64,000 nucleotides of DNA from Anaerocolumna jejuensis DSM 15929 (GCF_900142215.1 NZ_FRAC01000033.1:5888-69887), one strand, 5' to 3'. Positions 9,158 to 18,392 are shown, counted from the first letter of the stretch. Program-made: numbers and translations. The notes: generated by a model from the sequence alone, not told the origin.

Positions 9158-10717
9158 ATGCAAAAACCTGATACTTCGGCTATTCTGTCCGATATTTTAA
9201 AAACAGTTCTTATATTGTCTGCCTCAGCCATACTATCCTATCTGGTTATTCACAAAACGGGAGAGGACAGTAATGTATATATTTTTTACATTCTTTCCGT
9301 TATTATTATTTCCAAAATAACAGAAGGTTATCTTTGCAGCTTTATTGCCTCTTTTTTAGGAATATTAGCTGTATATTACTGCTTGTTCTTCTTAAACCTC
9401 CGTTTTACTCCTTCCAGCGAAGGCTACCATCTTACCCTGGCAGGTATGTTCATAATATCTGTTATTATCAGCATGACTACTGCCAACTTAAAAAAGCATG
9501 CACGGGAGGCGGAAATCAGAGAAGAAAAAACAAGGCAGCTCAATGAAATCAGCAGAAAGCTTCTGTCTCTGAACGGGGCAGAGAACATAGGAAGCCTTGC
9601 TTTGGAATATGTTTCTTCTCTTACGGGCTGCTCCTGCGTTTTCTATTCCAAATCGCCCCAGTCCGGAGAACCGGGCATGATTCACAGCCTTGATCCAAAG
9701 CATATCCCAATTATGAATTCAAGCCACGAACGCTTTGTTGCCCACTGGGTCTTTGAAAATCAAAAAATCGCAGGCTTTCAGACGGACTTTGGCAATGAAT
9801 CCAGTTGTACCTATCTCCCCTTAATATCCCATAAAAAAATCTGGGGAGTTATGGGAATTTTCCAGCTGTGTCAAAAGCCCCTGGATAAAAGTACCCTGGA
9901 TTATTTAAAGCTCATCATCTCCCAGGCAGCTATTGCACTGGAACGGGAGTATCTGTCAGATTCCCAGCAGAATATCCTGCTGGAGACGGAAAAGGAAAAA
10001 ATGCGTGCCAATCTGCTGCGTGCAATCTCCCATGATTTGCGTACTCCTCTCACCGGCATGATCGGCGCCAGTGAAACGATTATGAATAACAAAGAACAGC
10101 TAAGCCAAAAGGAACAGGATAAGCTTATCAAATATATCTATGAGGATTCCAACTGGCTATTGCACATGGTTGAAAATCTGCTGTCCGTTACCCGTATAAA
10201 GGAAGGTGTTTCTTCCGTCAGCAAATCCCCGGAACCTCTTGAGGAGGTAGTAACTGCTGCCGTAGGCCGCTTAAGGAAACGCTATCCAAAGGCCAATGTG
10301 CAGGTTAAAATACCGGAAGAGTTTCTGATGGTCCCCATGGATGCCACACTGATAATGCAGGTACTCATTAATCTCCTGGAAAATGGTGTAAAACATGCCG
10401 GAAAAGGTGCCTTACTATCACTGAATGTAACGGCTGCCGAAAACGAAGTCCTGTTTCAGGTAGCAGATAACGGAAAAGGCCTTACCTTTAATGATACGGA
10501 TTCCGTATTTGAAGGTATTTCCCCGACCACTGCCCAGACCAGCGATGCCGTAAAAGGAATCGGTATCGGACTTTCCATCTGCAAGACAATTATTATGGCC
10601 CACGGCGGAACCATAAATGCCCAGAACCAGCTAAGCGGCGGAGCACTGTTTACCTTTACACTTCCCCTTGAAGGAGGCAATACACTTGAGCAAGAAAATA
10701 AAAATTCTGCTGATTGA
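9158..10717 (+). CDS. Sensor histidine kinase, KdpD C-terminal-like
   Basis: The 519-residue kinase has a DUF4118-type block of four membrane helices (about 15-105), a GAF-like region, a HisKA domain with the phosphorylated histidine in RAISHDLRTPLTG near residue 291, and a HATPase domain with N (NLLENGVKHA) and G (DNGKGL, GIGIGLSICK) boxes. This is the C-terminal architecture of KdpD without its N-terminal KdpD/USP sensor domains. I chose the ATG at 9158, which has TTTGGAG upstream, over an in-frame ATG at 9086. It is translationally coupled to the response regulator. No kdpFABC genes are nearby, so potassium sensing is not shown. Confidence 0.9.
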   Translation: MQKPDTSAILSDILKTVLILSASAILSYLVIHKTGEDSNVYIFYILSVIIISKITEGYLCSFIASFLGILAVYYCLFFLNLRFTPSSEGYHLTLAGMFIISVIISMTTANLKKHAREAEIREEKTRQLNEISRKLLSLNGAENIGSLALEYVSSLTGCSCVFYSKSPQSGEPGMIHSLDPKHIPIMNSSHERFVAHWVFENQKIAGFQTDFGNESSCTYLPLISHKKIWGVMGIFQLCQKPLDKSTLDYLKLIISQAAIALEREYLSDSQQNILLETEKEKMRANLLRAISHDLRTPLTGMIGASETIMNNKEQLSQKEQDKLIKYIYEDSNWLLHMVENLLSVTRIKEGVSSVSKSPEPLEEVVTAAVGRLRKRYPKANVQVKIPEEFLMVPMDATLIMQVLINLLENGVKHAGKGALLSLNVTAAENEVLFQVADNGKGLTFNDTDSVFEGISPTTAQTSDAVKGIGIGLSICKTIIMAHGGTINAQNQLSGGALFTFTLPLEGGNTLEQENKNSAD

Positions 10718-11393
10718 GGATGAACCAACTATCAGTAAATTCATTGATGCAACTCTTTCAGCCAATCATTATAAAGTAATCCTGTGCCGTACCGGAAGAG
10801 AAGGTATCGAGCTCATCTCCTCCCATTGTCCGGATTTGGTTCTGCTAGACCTTGGTCTTCCTGATATGGATGGATTAGAGGTGATAAAGGAGGTAAAGGA
10901 ATGGTCTTTCCTTCCCATTTTAGTGGTATCTGCAAGGGATGACGAATATTCCAAGGTTCAGGCTCTGGACGCGGGGGCTGACGACTACATTACAAAGCCC
11001 TTTGGAACCAGCGAGCTGCTGGCCCGTATCAGGACAGCCCTCAGGCATTATATCAAGGCTGATTCCAAAGGCGGTAAGGCAAAAAGTTCCTATAAAGCAA
11101 AGGATTTTCTTATTGATTTTGACAAGCATCTGGTAACCATCCGCGGAGAGGAGGTCCACCTGACCCAGATAGAATATAAGCTGGTATCCCTTCTGGCCCA
11201 GAACCCGGGGAAAGTATTGACCTACGATTCCATTATTACAAAGATATGGGGTCCCTATGCGGAAAAAGATAATCAGATTCTAAGAGTAAATATGGCAAAT
11301 ATCCGAAGAAAAATTGAGAAAAATCCCGTTGAACCGGAATATATCCTGACTGAAATCGGAGTGGGCTACCGAATGGTAGAAGATTTTTCATAG
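10686..11393 (+). CDS. OmpR-family response regulator, KdpE-like
   Basis: The protein has a receiver domain with acidic pocket EDE near the N-terminus, phospho-acceptor Asp55 in LLDLGLPDMDG and the conserved Lys in YITKPFG, then an OmpR-type winged helix ending in LTEIGVGYRM. I use the TTG at 10686, because AAGGAGG lies 8 bp upstream (10671-10677), inside the end of the kinase gene. The 32-bp overlap with the kinase gene implies coupled translation. The nearest relatives by domain pairing are KdpE proteins, but regulated genes cannot be inferred here. Confidence 0.9.
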   Translation: MSKKIKILLIEDEPTISKFIDATLSANHYKVILCRTGREGIELISSHCPDLVLLDLGLPDMDGLEVIKEVKEWSFLPILVVSARDDEYSKVQALDAGADDYITKPFGTSELLARIRTALRHYIKADSKGGKAKSSYKAKDFLIDFDKHLVTIRGEEVHLTQIEYKLVSLLAQNPGKVLTYDSIITKIWGPYAEKDNQILRVNMANIRRKIEKNPVEPEYILTEIGVGYRMVEDFS

Positions 11394-11500
11394 CGATTAT
11401 TTCGCTGCTTTCACCCATAAGGAATAGAATTATCCCTGTTTCACCGAATATGTTCCGGCTTAACAGGTTAATCAGATGTGCTTTCTGCAGGTATTAAGAG

Positions 11501-11587
11501 GCTGCTGCAAAAGATGAATAAATACCTGCTAATGTATACATAAATGTATATCCACCCTATGCGGTATAAAACACCTTTTGCAGCAGC
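11501..11587. repeat. Stem-loop with GCTGCTGCAAAAG arms
   Basis: GCTGCTGCAAAAG at 11501-11513 is the exact reverse complement of 11575-11587, separated by 61 bases. It lies between two convergent genes, so it may end transcription from either side, although neither arm is followed by a strong T-run. A second stem-loop with the same GCTGCTGCAAA arms occurs at 40986-41048, so this appears to be a dispersed repeat family. Confidence 0.6.
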
Positions 11588-11664
11588 ACCCCGGTTACCT
11601 TTTCAGGAAAGCTGTTTTGTTTATTTCTTTAAAACAAATGCTCTTCCTCTTGAATTACTTGTGC

Positions 11665-12603
11665 TTACAGTTCGTTTATCAGGGTCTCGCCCTTCTTATA
11701 CTTTTCAAAGCTTTCTTTAAACATCCTGATTATTTTCTTAATAACATTCTTGGAAATGGCTGAACTATGAGGTGTAATTAGAACATTGTCAAGCTCCCAT
11801 AAAGGGCTGGCCTCCGGCAGGGGCTCTTCATGAAAAACATCCAGAACCGCTCCCTGAATCCTTCCTTCTCTTAAAGCGGCAATAAGAGCTTCTTCCTCTA
11901 CCGTATCACCTCTTGCAATATTTACAAAAACCGCTTCCTTTTTCATAAGAGCAAATTCCTCTTCTCCTATCAAATGATAAGTCTCCTGGGTAAGGGGAGC
12001 TGCCATTACCACATAATCAGCCTTTGGAAGCATTTCTTTTAACTTGTCCATGGAATACACACCAGCAAAGCCGTCTAATTCACAGGGTGTCCTCTTAAGT
12101 CCAAACACCTGCATATCAAAGGCCCCGGCTTTTCTTCCGATTTCAGAGCCGATGTGCCCTGCCCCTATGATCAGGATGGTCTTTCCCTCCATATCTTCCC
12201 CAGATATCAGCTCGCCCCACTTTTTTTCTTTCATTAAAGGAAGATACCTGTCATAGTGATGGCTCATGACAAGAAGCCCGCCCATAACATATTCTGCAAT
12301 GGTCACCGCATGGACACCACTGGTATTGGTAGCCAGAATTCCTCTTTCCTTTAATTCCTTTAAAGGGAGCTTCTCTACGCCGGCACTCACACTGAATACC
12401 CACTTTAAAGAAGGAGCTGCCTGAAGCATCTCTTCATCTAAGGGCACCGAAAAGTTCCCTCCTCCAATCGTCACAATAATTTCCGTCTCAGGCAGATATT
12501 TTAAAGCCTCTTCCTTTGTAAGGCAGACCTGCACCTTTTCTCCGGTAATGTCCGATATGGCATCCGTATAGGCATTTTGATTATATATAAGCGATATGAT
12601 CAT
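11665..12603 (-). CDS. D-2-hydroxyacid dehydrogenase family protein
   Basis: The 312-residue protein has the NAD-binding fold of the D-isomer 2-hydroxyacid dehydrogenases: GAGHIGSEIGRKAGAF near residue 147, the catalytic Arg region VNIARGDTVEEEAL near 228, the Glu region VFHEEPLP and the catalytic His in ITPHSSA near 278. The family reduces 2-keto acids such as hydroxypyruvate or glyoxylate; the substrate is not decidable from sequence. It faces the two-component system convergently and appears monocistronic, with GGGGAAGAAGT before the ATG. Confidence 0.88.
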   Translation of the reverse strand: MIISLIYNQNAYTDAISDITGEKVQVCLTKEEALKYLPETEIIVTIGGGNFSVPLDEEMLQAAPSLKWVFSVSAGVEKLPLKELKERGILATNTSGVHAVTIAEYVMGGLLVMSHHYDRYLPLMKEKKWGELISGEDMEGKTILIIGAGHIGSEIGRKAGAFDMQVFGLKRTPCELDGFAGVYSMDKLKEMLPKADYVVMAAPLTQETYHLIGEEEFALMKKEAVFVNIARGDTVEEEALIAALREGRIQGAVLDVFHEEPLPEASPLWELDNVLITPHSSAISKNVIKKIIRMFKESFEKYKKGETLINEL

Positions 12604-12632
12604 ACTTCTTCCCCTTCTTTTCTTCTAATGGT

Positions 12633-12680
12633 AAAAAGCCGTTAAAACCAGACATGAATTACACCTGTTTTCACGGCTTT
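12633..12680 (-). terminator. Intrinsic terminator after pepF-like gene
   Basis: On the minus strand AAAGCCGTGAAAACAG pairs imperfectly with CTGGTTTTAACGGCTTT, followed by TTTTTACC. It lies 37 bp past the stop of the oligoendopeptidase gene. Confidence 0.65.
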
Positions 12681-12716
12681 ATACTTACAGGCTTTGGATT
12701 CCCGCCGCCTTACTTC

Positions 12717-14390
12717 TTAAAAATATGTCTTTGTAAGCTCTTCTACAATATTCTTCATACAGCCATCCTGAAAAGGAGAATCCAGCCCTACCTTGTTTAA
12801 CATAGGCTCATAGAATTCTCTTGCGGAAAGTCTGCAAAGCTCAAGATAGCTCTCCCAGGCTTTTCCATAGTCCTTATCCATCTTAATGCGGTATTGAAGA
12901 GCGCAGGTCTGTGCCAGGCAGTAGTCAATATAATAAAAGGGATCCACATAAATGTGCTGCTGTCTCTGCCAGAAACCACCCTTTGAAAAGAACGGGTCAT
13001 TCTCGTAATCCATATGAGGCCTGTATTCACTCTCCAGCTTCATCCAGGCGGCTTTTCTCTCGTCAGGAGTCATATCCGGGTTCTCGTATACGATGTGCTG
13101 GAATTCATCTACCATGCAGCCATAGGGAATAAAGATAATGGCATCTGCCAGATGCATTTTTCTGTAATCCTCCGCCCTGTCTCCGAAGAATTTCTCCATG
13201 TACCTGTCGGTAAAGAATTCCATGGACATTGAGTGGATTTCTGCTGTTTCCATGGTAATGTCCCTATGCTCTTCCACTTCATAATTTCTGGCTACATATC
13301 CCTGGAAGGCATGACCGCATTCGTGAGTAATTACATCTACATCAGAGCTGGTTCCATTAAAGTTCGCAAAAATAAAGGGTGCCCGGTAGTCCGGTAAAAA
13401 GGTCATGTAACCGCCGGCCTGCTTATTCTTTCTTCCCATTACATCAAACAGCTCATTTTCATACATGAATTCAAAAAACTCTTTTGTTTCGAGAGATAAA
13501 TCGCTGTACATCTCCTTACCCCACTTAAGAATTTCTTCCGGCGTGCCAATGGGTGCCGGGTTGCCGTTGTTAAAGAACATTTCATTATCATAGTATTTTA
13601 AGGAGTCCAGTCCTAAAGCCTCTCTCCTTTGTTCATGAACCTTTGTAGCAAGAGGAACAAATACCTTCTTCACCTGATCTCTGAAGTTCTTGACCATATC
13701 ACGGTCATAGCTGTTGCGGTTCATCCGGCAATAGCCCAGCTCCACAAAATCCTTATAGCCCATCTTCCTGGCCTGTGCCGTACGGTTCTTTACCATCTTG
13801 TCATAAATATCATCCAGCTCTTTGCTGTGCTCCGCAAAGAAACCGGAAAGCTTGCTCCAGGCTTCCTTTCTGACATTTCTATCGGAATCCGTCAAATATT
13901 TTCGAAGCAGGGAAATGTTAAGCTCTTCACCGTTAAAGTCAATCTTAGCACCGGCAATTAGCTTATGGTAGGTGGATTTCAGATTATTATCCTCCTGCAT
14001 AAGGGGGATTAATTCTTCATTCAGAGCCTTTAACTGCAATTCAATATTCTTAAACGCCACCTTTCCGATTTTTTCTTCCAGGTAGGGCCTGTAGGGTGAC
14101 TCTAACAGAACCTTGGAATATTGAAGCTTAAGGTCATCAAACTCCGGCTTCTTTTCATCATAATAGTCATTTTCTTTTTCATAGAACTCATCTGCGGTAT
14201 TGCCGGAATGCCTGATTTCACAAATTGTCATTTGTGTAAGTACCTTATCAATTAGACCGTAAGCCTTTTTATGAATCTCAAACTGCTCTTCTCCGCTTTT
14301 TGCTTCCTTTTGCTCCTTTATCAATTCGAAAAAGGATAGTTTTACTTCTTCCATATCCACTCTTTTATATGGAATATCTTTGAATTTCAT
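12717..14390 (-). CDS. M3 family oligoendopeptidase F
   Basis: This 557-residue protein is of usual length for M3B oligoendopeptidases. The zinc-binding and catalytic motif is HECGHAFQ near residue 357, followed about 25 residues later by the third-ligand region (ETAEIHSMSMEFF). It is a cytosolic metallopeptidase that cleaves short peptides, with no signal sequence. AACGGAGGATTAAATT precedes the ATG and a terminator follows the gene, so it is probably a single-gene transcript. Confidence 0.93.
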   Translation of the reverse strand: MKFKDIPYKRVDMEEVKLSFFELIKEQKEAKSGEEQFEIHKKAYGLIDKVLTQMTICEIRHSGNTADEFYEKENDYYDEKKPEFDDLKLQYSKVLLESPYRPYLEEKIGKVAFKNIELQLKALNEELIPLMQEDNNLKSTYHKLIAGAKIDFNGEELNISLLRKYLTDSDRNVRKEAWSKLSGFFAEHSKELDDIYDKMVKNRTAQARKMGYKDFVELGYCRMNRNSYDRDMVKNFRDQVKKVFVPLATKVHEQRREALGLDSLKYYDNEMFFNNGNPAPIGTPEEILKWGKEMYSDLSLETKEFFEFMYENELFDVMGRKNKQAGGYMTFLPDYRAPFIFANFNGTSSDVDVITHECGHAFQGYVARNYEVEEHRDITMETAEIHSMSMEFFTDRYMEKFFGDRAEDYRKMHLADAIIFIPYGCMVDEFQHIVYENPDMTPDERKAAWMKLESEYRPHMDYENDPFFSKGGFWQRQQHIYVDPFYYIDYCLAQTCALQYRIKMDKDYGKAWESYLELCRLSAREFYEPMLNKVGLDSPFQDGCMKNIVEELTKTYF

Positions 14391-14514
14391 AATTTAATCC
14401 TCCGTTTTTTAAAATAATATCCATTCTTATTATATCTTAATTAAAATAACTATATTCTGCAATGGAGAATATGATAAAATTTATGAATAACTGGATAAAT
14501 CTTTCATTCATTTA

Positions 14515-15939
14515 TTATTTTACTTCATCCTGTTCTTCATAAAATAAGGCAGCCTTATTCAGGCAGCCATTGCAATTCCTGCAGCCGTGGCTTTCCTTCC
14601 ACAGCCTGTCGGCAACCGGTTCCCACCTGTCTGCAGCAGGAATACATTTTTCAGTAAGGCTTCCTACCTCTTCCGGATTCTTAAGGTCGGTGGATTTGGC
14701 GCCAGACCTTTCCACCATTTCAGCAAGTCTGCCCTGATTATCAAGAAGCGGGCAGGGTCTAAGCAAATTGGCATGAAAAGGCTGGTTCTTATGATATTCC
14801 ATAAACAAAGGTGATTTTAAGGCCTCCAGTATACTTTTCTCATATACATTACTGTCCGAATAATGAATAAAGGCACAGGGTTCTATATCTCCATTGGCAT
14901 TGATGTGAAGATACCTTCTGCCGCCTGCAATACAGCCCTTTACATATTCTCCGTCGTTCCAGAAATCTATTGTAAAAATAGGCTTGCTCTCACGGAAATG
15001 CCTGATCTGCCGGTATATAAATTCACGCTGCTCTGCTTTAGCCAAAAGCTCCGGTACGGCATCTTTTCCTACCGGCATATAAGTAAAGAACCAGGCAAAT
15101 TTAGCACCTTTCCCAACCATAAAGTCAAAGTATTCCTCACTTCCGATAACTTCCGTATTCTTACTGGTATAGCAGCAGGATATGCCAAAGGGCAGCTTTT
15201 TGGCTCTTAAAAGCTCCATTGCCTTCTCTGTGGCTAAAAAGGTTCCCTTCCCCCTTCTGTAATCCGTTTCCTCCTGAAAGCCCTCCACACTGATTGCCGG
15301 GACGAAGTTTTTGACCCGGAGCATCTCCTGTGCAAATTCATCATTTATTAAGGTTCCGTTGGTAAAGGCAAGAAACGCACAGTCCTGGTGCTTTTCACAC
15401 AGCCTTATAATATCTTTCTTCCGTATAAGCGGTTCTCCGCCGGAATAAACGTAAAAATATATTCCAAGTTCCTTTCCCTGGGTAATAATGCTGTCCAGGG
15501 TATCAAAATCCATGTTTAATTTATCCCCATATTCTGCCGACCAGCAACCGATACAGTGCAGATTGCAGCCCGAGGTAGGGTCAAGCAGTATAGCCCAGGG
15601 GACATTGCACTGATATTCTTTCCTGGCCTTATTCTGCCTTTTTCCTCCTATAAATACCCCATTGACAATAAAGTTCTCAAAGAGCTTCTTCCTGACTCCA
15701 TCGTCTACATCCGTATACAGGCTTTTTATAAGACGGTACCAATTGTTATTCTTATTGTCCATATAAGGCAATATAACCTTAGCCTGTTTTGCGACGTATT
15801 TTTCCTCCTTATCTATCTTTATCAGCCAATTCAGTACTTTGGGAATGTTTTTTTCAGGATTGGAATCCAGATAATAGACCGCCTTCTTGATACCATAACC
15901 CTGTATAGCCTCCTTGATACTTTTTCTTTTCATGACCAC
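14515..15939 (-). CDS. Radical SAM protein with C-terminal cysteine cluster
   Basis: The 474-residue protein has an N-terminal region of about 110 residues with no motif I recognise, then the radical SAM iron-sulfur motif CNLHCIGC near residue 122 and the SAM-binding GGEP (YSGGEPLIRK). Other cysteines follow in EPCAFIHYSD, RPCPLL and a terminal CRNCNGC. The spacing is reminiscent of SPASM-type enzymes that bind auxiliary clusters. No peptide precursor or obvious substrate gene is adjacent, so the reaction is unknown. The start may be the GTG at 15939 or the ATG at 15933. Confidence 0.8.
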   Translation of the reverse strand: MVMKRKSIKEAIQGYGIKKAVYYLDSNPEKNIPKVLNWLIKIDKEEKYVAKQAKVILPYMDNKNNNWYRLIKSLYTDVDDGVRKKLFENFIVNGVFIGGKRQNKARKEYQCNVPWAILLDPTSGCNLHCIGCWSAEYGDKLNMDFDTLDSIITQGKELGIYFYVYSGGEPLIRKKDIIRLCEKHQDCAFLAFTNGTLINDEFAQEMLRVKNFVPAISVEGFQEETDYRRGKGTFLATEKAMELLRAKKLPFGISCCYTSKNTEVIGSEEYFDFMVGKGAKFAWFFTYMPVGKDAVPELLAKAEQREFIYRQIRHFRESKPIFTIDFWNDGEYVKGCIAGGRRYLHINANGDIEPCAFIHYSDSNVYEKSILEALKSPLFMEYHKNQPFHANLLRPCPLLDNQGRLAEMVERSGAKSTDLKNPEEVGSLTEKCIPAADRWEPVADRLWKESHGCRNCNGCLNKAALFYEEQDEVK

Positions 15940-16013
15940 CCATATCCGCCTTGTTTTTAGTAATTATATGCAAACAGCCGGTTAAAATGCAATTCCAAAA
16001 AGCCTTATATAAA

Positions 16014-16079
16014 AAGCTTGATTCGGACAGCAGAATGCTATGTTTCTTGAGATTGCCTTCTGATACCCGAATCAAGCTT
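16014..16079. other. 13-bp perfect inverted repeat, AAGCTTGATTCGG
   Basis: AAGCTTGATTCGG (16014-16026) and its exact complement (16067-16079) are separated by 40 bases, upstream of the radical SAM gene. No T-run follows on the minus strand. It could be an attenuator-like leader or an operator pair. Confidence 0.4.
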
Positions 16080-16102
16080 ACCATGTTGTACTATCTTTGC
16101 AA

Positions 16103-16159
16103 ATAAAAATGCTGCCATCCTATAGCTCCCATCAAAGGATGGGGCACCTGACGCAGCAT
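16103..16159 (-). terminator. Intrinsic terminator of the SPFH operon
   Basis: On the minus strand ATGCTGC pairs with GCAGCAT and an inner CCATCC/GGATGG pair extends the stem. TTTTTATTT follows. It lies about 120 bp past the last gene of the three-gene SPFH unit. Confidence 0.7.
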
Positions 16160-16216
16160 AATTATTTTAGAAAATTTAATTTAGGGGTATCTATCTAAGC
16201 TATTGATTTTTTACGG

Positions 16217-16292
16217 GATATCTTTTAATCACTGACTATATTCTATGCATTGATATCTTTTAACCACTGATTACTTTCTATGCATTGATATC
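16217..16292. repeat. 35-bp tandem repeat over the end of the 76-residue gene
   Basis: The word GATATC recurs at 16217, 16252 and 16287 with exactly 35-bp spacing, and the intervening sequence, including TTCTATGCATTGATATC, is nearly the same in each unit. One unit contains the stop codon of the minus-strand gene ending at 16278, so the gene's last codons and stop have been copied downstream. Confidence 0.8.
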
Positions 16293-16508
16293 CTTTAAAT
16301 CGGATATTAGTTCCAAATCAGAGGCCGTTACTTTTAAATTCGAACTGAGAGTCTCACCGGATACTGTTGTGACGGTAATTTCGATAACCGTTCCTTCCTG
16401 TAGGCCTTTATTATTTACAGCCTCAATAAATTTAGGAAACTTGGGATGGTTACCGGTAAAGGTATCCCAGGATTTCTTTAATTTCATCATTTTTACGGGA
16501 TTTAACAT
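16278..16508 (-). CDS. Small conserved-looking protein, 76 residues
   Basis: I do not recognise this protein. It begins with a basic stretch (MLNPVKMMKLKKSWDTF) and continues as alternating hydrophobic residues typical of a small beta-rich fold (VIEITVTTVSG). It is the third gene of a unit with the ribbon-helix-helix and SPFH genes, 39 bp downstream of the former. AAAGGAGGGAATATC is an excellent ribosome site, which together with the operon position supports it as a real gene. Confidence 0.65.
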   Translation of the reverse strand: MLNPVKMMKLKKSWDTFTGNHPKFPKFIEAVNNKGLQEGTVIEITVTTVSGETLSSNLKVTASDLELISDLKDINA

Positions 16509-16547
16509 GATATTCCCTCCTTTTAGTAATTTCAGCTTAACCTTAGC

Positions 16548-16814
16548 TTATTCGTTTTTTCTCTTTCTTACGCTCTCTGACAGCAAATATTCAATCTGTC
16601 CGTTAATAGACCGGTAATCATCCTCTGCCCAAGCAGCGAGTTCGTTCCATAGGGTCGGTGACAGTCTTAAAAGAATTTGCTTTTTGGATTTTTCCTTTTC
16701 TTTTAATTGTCTTTCCTTCTGCAGGAGCTCCTGCTCAATCTCTTTTATTCTTTCAAGACGTTTTTGCAGTTCCTCTTCCCTTTTATCTATGCTTCCTTCA
16801 TTGTTTACTGCCAT
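16548..16814 (-). CDS. Arc-like ribbon-helix-helix protein with coiled-coil N-terminus
   Basis: The 88-residue protein starts with a very charged, probably coiled-coil stretch (about residues 8-45, Glu/Lys/Arg-rich). The second half resembles an Arc-type ribbon-helix-helix domain: a strand KQILLRLSP, then helix LWNELAAWAEDDYRSINGQIEYLL. The fold is usually a DNA-binding dimer, so it may regulate this unit. It lies 21 bp downstream of the SPFH gene. Confidence 0.7.
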   Translation of the reverse strand: MAVNNEGSIDKREEELQKRLERIKEIEQELLQKERQLKEKEKSKKQILLRLSPTLWNELAAWAEDDYRSINGQIEYLLSESVRKRKNE

Positions 16815-16835
16815 CTTACTGCCTTTCCTTTAATC

Positions 16836-17855
16836 TTAATAAAGAGAGCCGCTGTTTACGATAGGCTGCGCATCCTTATTTCCGCAGAGTACTACAAGAA
16901 GATTGCTTACCATAGCTGCCTTTCTTTCATCATCAAGCACTACAATCTCTTCCTGCCCCAGCTGGTCAATAGCCATCTTCACCATGCTTACAGCACCTTC
17001 CACTATTTTTTGTCTGGCTGCAATCACAGCTACGGCCTGCTGTCTCTGAAGCATTGCTGCCGCAATTTCTTCTGCATAGGATAAATGAGTGATTCTGACT
17101 TCCTTTATTTCAAGACCGGCTTCACTTACTCTTTGCTGCAGCTCTATTCTCATGCTTTCGGCGATTTCCTGGCTGCTGCCTCTTAGAGTTTTCTCATCCG
17201 CATCATTTTCCATGGTATCATAGGGGTAAAGCCTTGCCACATTTCTTATGGTCGAATCGCACTGGATGGACAGGTAGGTCTTATAATTATCCACATTGAA
17301 AACAGCCTTTGTAGGGTCCGCTACTCTCCAGATAACCACCGCACCAATTATGATAGGATTACCTAATACATCATTTACCTTCTGCTTCTCATTGCTAAGG
17401 GTAAGGGTCTTTGTTGAAATCTTCTTACTGCCCTGACTTGCAGGATTTGTGGTAGTTGTGCCTGTGGTATAAGTCCCCATATTTATATTCGTATTAACCG
17501 GTGACGTTCTTGCCGGATGAATGGCTCCGGCAAAAGGATTGGTATAATAAAAACCTTCCTTTTTGATAGTTCCATAATACTTTCCGAATAAAGTCATTAC
17601 GATAGCCTCATTGGGATTTAAAATATGAAAACCACTCAGCAGTACACATAATACAACAAAAAGAACAATACCGGCAACCAGTAAAAATGCACCAAGATTA
17701 TAATTCATTTTACTTAAATTAATAGAGCCGGCAATAATCCCCCAGATTGATACCCCAAACCCGATCAGCACCAGCAATAACATTATTCCACCGCTAAAGG
17801 GTTTAATTTCTTTTTCTTCCACGTTATTTAGCCTCTGGCCATTTTCATTTTCCAT
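16836..17855 (-). CDS. SPFH/Band 7 domain membrane protein
   Basis: The protein of 339 residues has two membrane helices near residues 20-42 and 50-72, followed by an SPFH (stomatin/flotillin) domain that ends in EVRITHLSYAEEIAAAMLQRQQA, the typical stomatin-like transition into an Ala/Gln-rich helix. Such proteins form oligomers on membranes. I set the start at the ATG at 17855 because GAAAGGAGTTATT lies directly upstream; an earlier ATG at 17879 lacks a site. It heads a unit with a ribbon-helix-helix protein and a 76-residue unknown. Confidence 0.85.
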   Translation of the reverse strand: MENENGQRLNNVEEKEIKPFSGGIMLLLVLIGFGVSIWGIIAGSINLSKMNYNLGAFLLVAGIVLFVVLCVLLSGFHILNPNEAIVMTLFGKYYGTIKKEGFYYTNPFAGAIHPARTSPVNTNINMGTYTTGTTTTNPASQGSKKISTKTLTLSNEKQKVNDVLGNPIIIGAVVIWRVADPTKAVFNVDNYKTYLSIQCDSTIRNVARLYPYDTMENDADEKTLRGSSQEIAESMRIELQQRVSEAGLEIKEVRITHLSYAEEIAAAMLQRQQAVAVIAARQKIVEGAVSMVKMAIDQLGQEEIVVLDDERKAAMVSNLLVVLCGNKDAQPIVNSGSLY

Positions 17856-18133
17856 AATAACTCCTTTCGCTAATATCAAATCAGAGATTTGATATTCCTG
17901 ATTACTTAGTTGAAAGATTTCCTTTCAATCTGATTTTTCTCATATTAGTATTTATATTAGTATTTATATTAATATGATATCATTATGATATCATATTATC
18001 TTTCTATGGTAATTTTGTCAATAGATAAATTGAAAAATTCGGCAGAGAAATTCAAAAATTTAGGAGAAAAACGTATGCCATTATATGTGTTATCATGAAT
18101 TTTTAAAAAAAAATAAAAAATTCAAACTTTTGC

Positions 18134-18161
18134 TTGACTTTTGGACAAAATATAGTAGAAT
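18134..18161 (+). promoter_or_regulatory. Promoter of tRNA-Leu
   Basis: TTGACT (18134-18139) and TAGAAT (18156-18161) are separated by 16 bp and sit 17 bp upstream of the tRNA. This matches a sigma-A promoter. Confidence 0.75.
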
Positions 18162-18178
18162 ATATACGTTGACGCTTC

Positions 18179-18263
18179 GCAGTTGTGGCGGAATTGGCAT
18201 ACGCGCTAGATTCAGGTTCTAGTCCGCATTACGTGGGTAGGGGTTCAAGTCCCCTCAACTGCA
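18179..18263 (+). tRNA. tRNA-Leu (anticodon CAG)
   Basis: The sequence folds as a class II tRNA: acceptor stem GCAGTTG with CAACTGC, a D-arm in TGGCGGAATTGGCATACG, anticodon stem CTAGA/TCTAG around loop TTCAGGT (anticodon CAG, reading CUG), a long variable arm typical of leucine tRNAs, and a T-arm AGGGGTTCAAGTCCCCT. CCA is not encoded. A promoter and an intrinsic terminator flank it. A partial copy of its 3' end occurs about 680 bp downstream. Confidence 0.95.
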
Positions 18264-18271
18264 TATAAAGA

Positions 18272-18314
18272 AAAGCCTTGTAAATGTTGAGTTTACAAGG
18301 CTTTTTGCTTTTTT
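18272..18314 (+). terminator. Intrinsic terminator after tRNA-Leu
   Basis: AAAGCCTTGTAAA pairs with TTTACAAGGCTTT around a short loop and is followed by TTGCTTTTTT, starting 9 bp past the tRNA. Confidence 0.88.
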
Positions 18315-18392
18315 ACCAAATGATGGTCAGAGTAGAAAATCCACTTGACAGCTGCCAGATTATTTTATTTTCATTTTACTCTGGCGTAATCT

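Noticed and set aside
9158..11393. Assigning the two-component system as KdpDE for potassium
   Set aside because: The kinase lacks the KdpD N-terminal and USP domains and no kdpFABC genes are near, so only similarity of the C-terminal half is supported.
15854..16084. 76-residue minus-strand frame overlapping the start of the radical SAM gene
   Set aside because: It overlaps the gene in another frame and covers the inverted repeat; there is no ribosome site or recognisable sequence.
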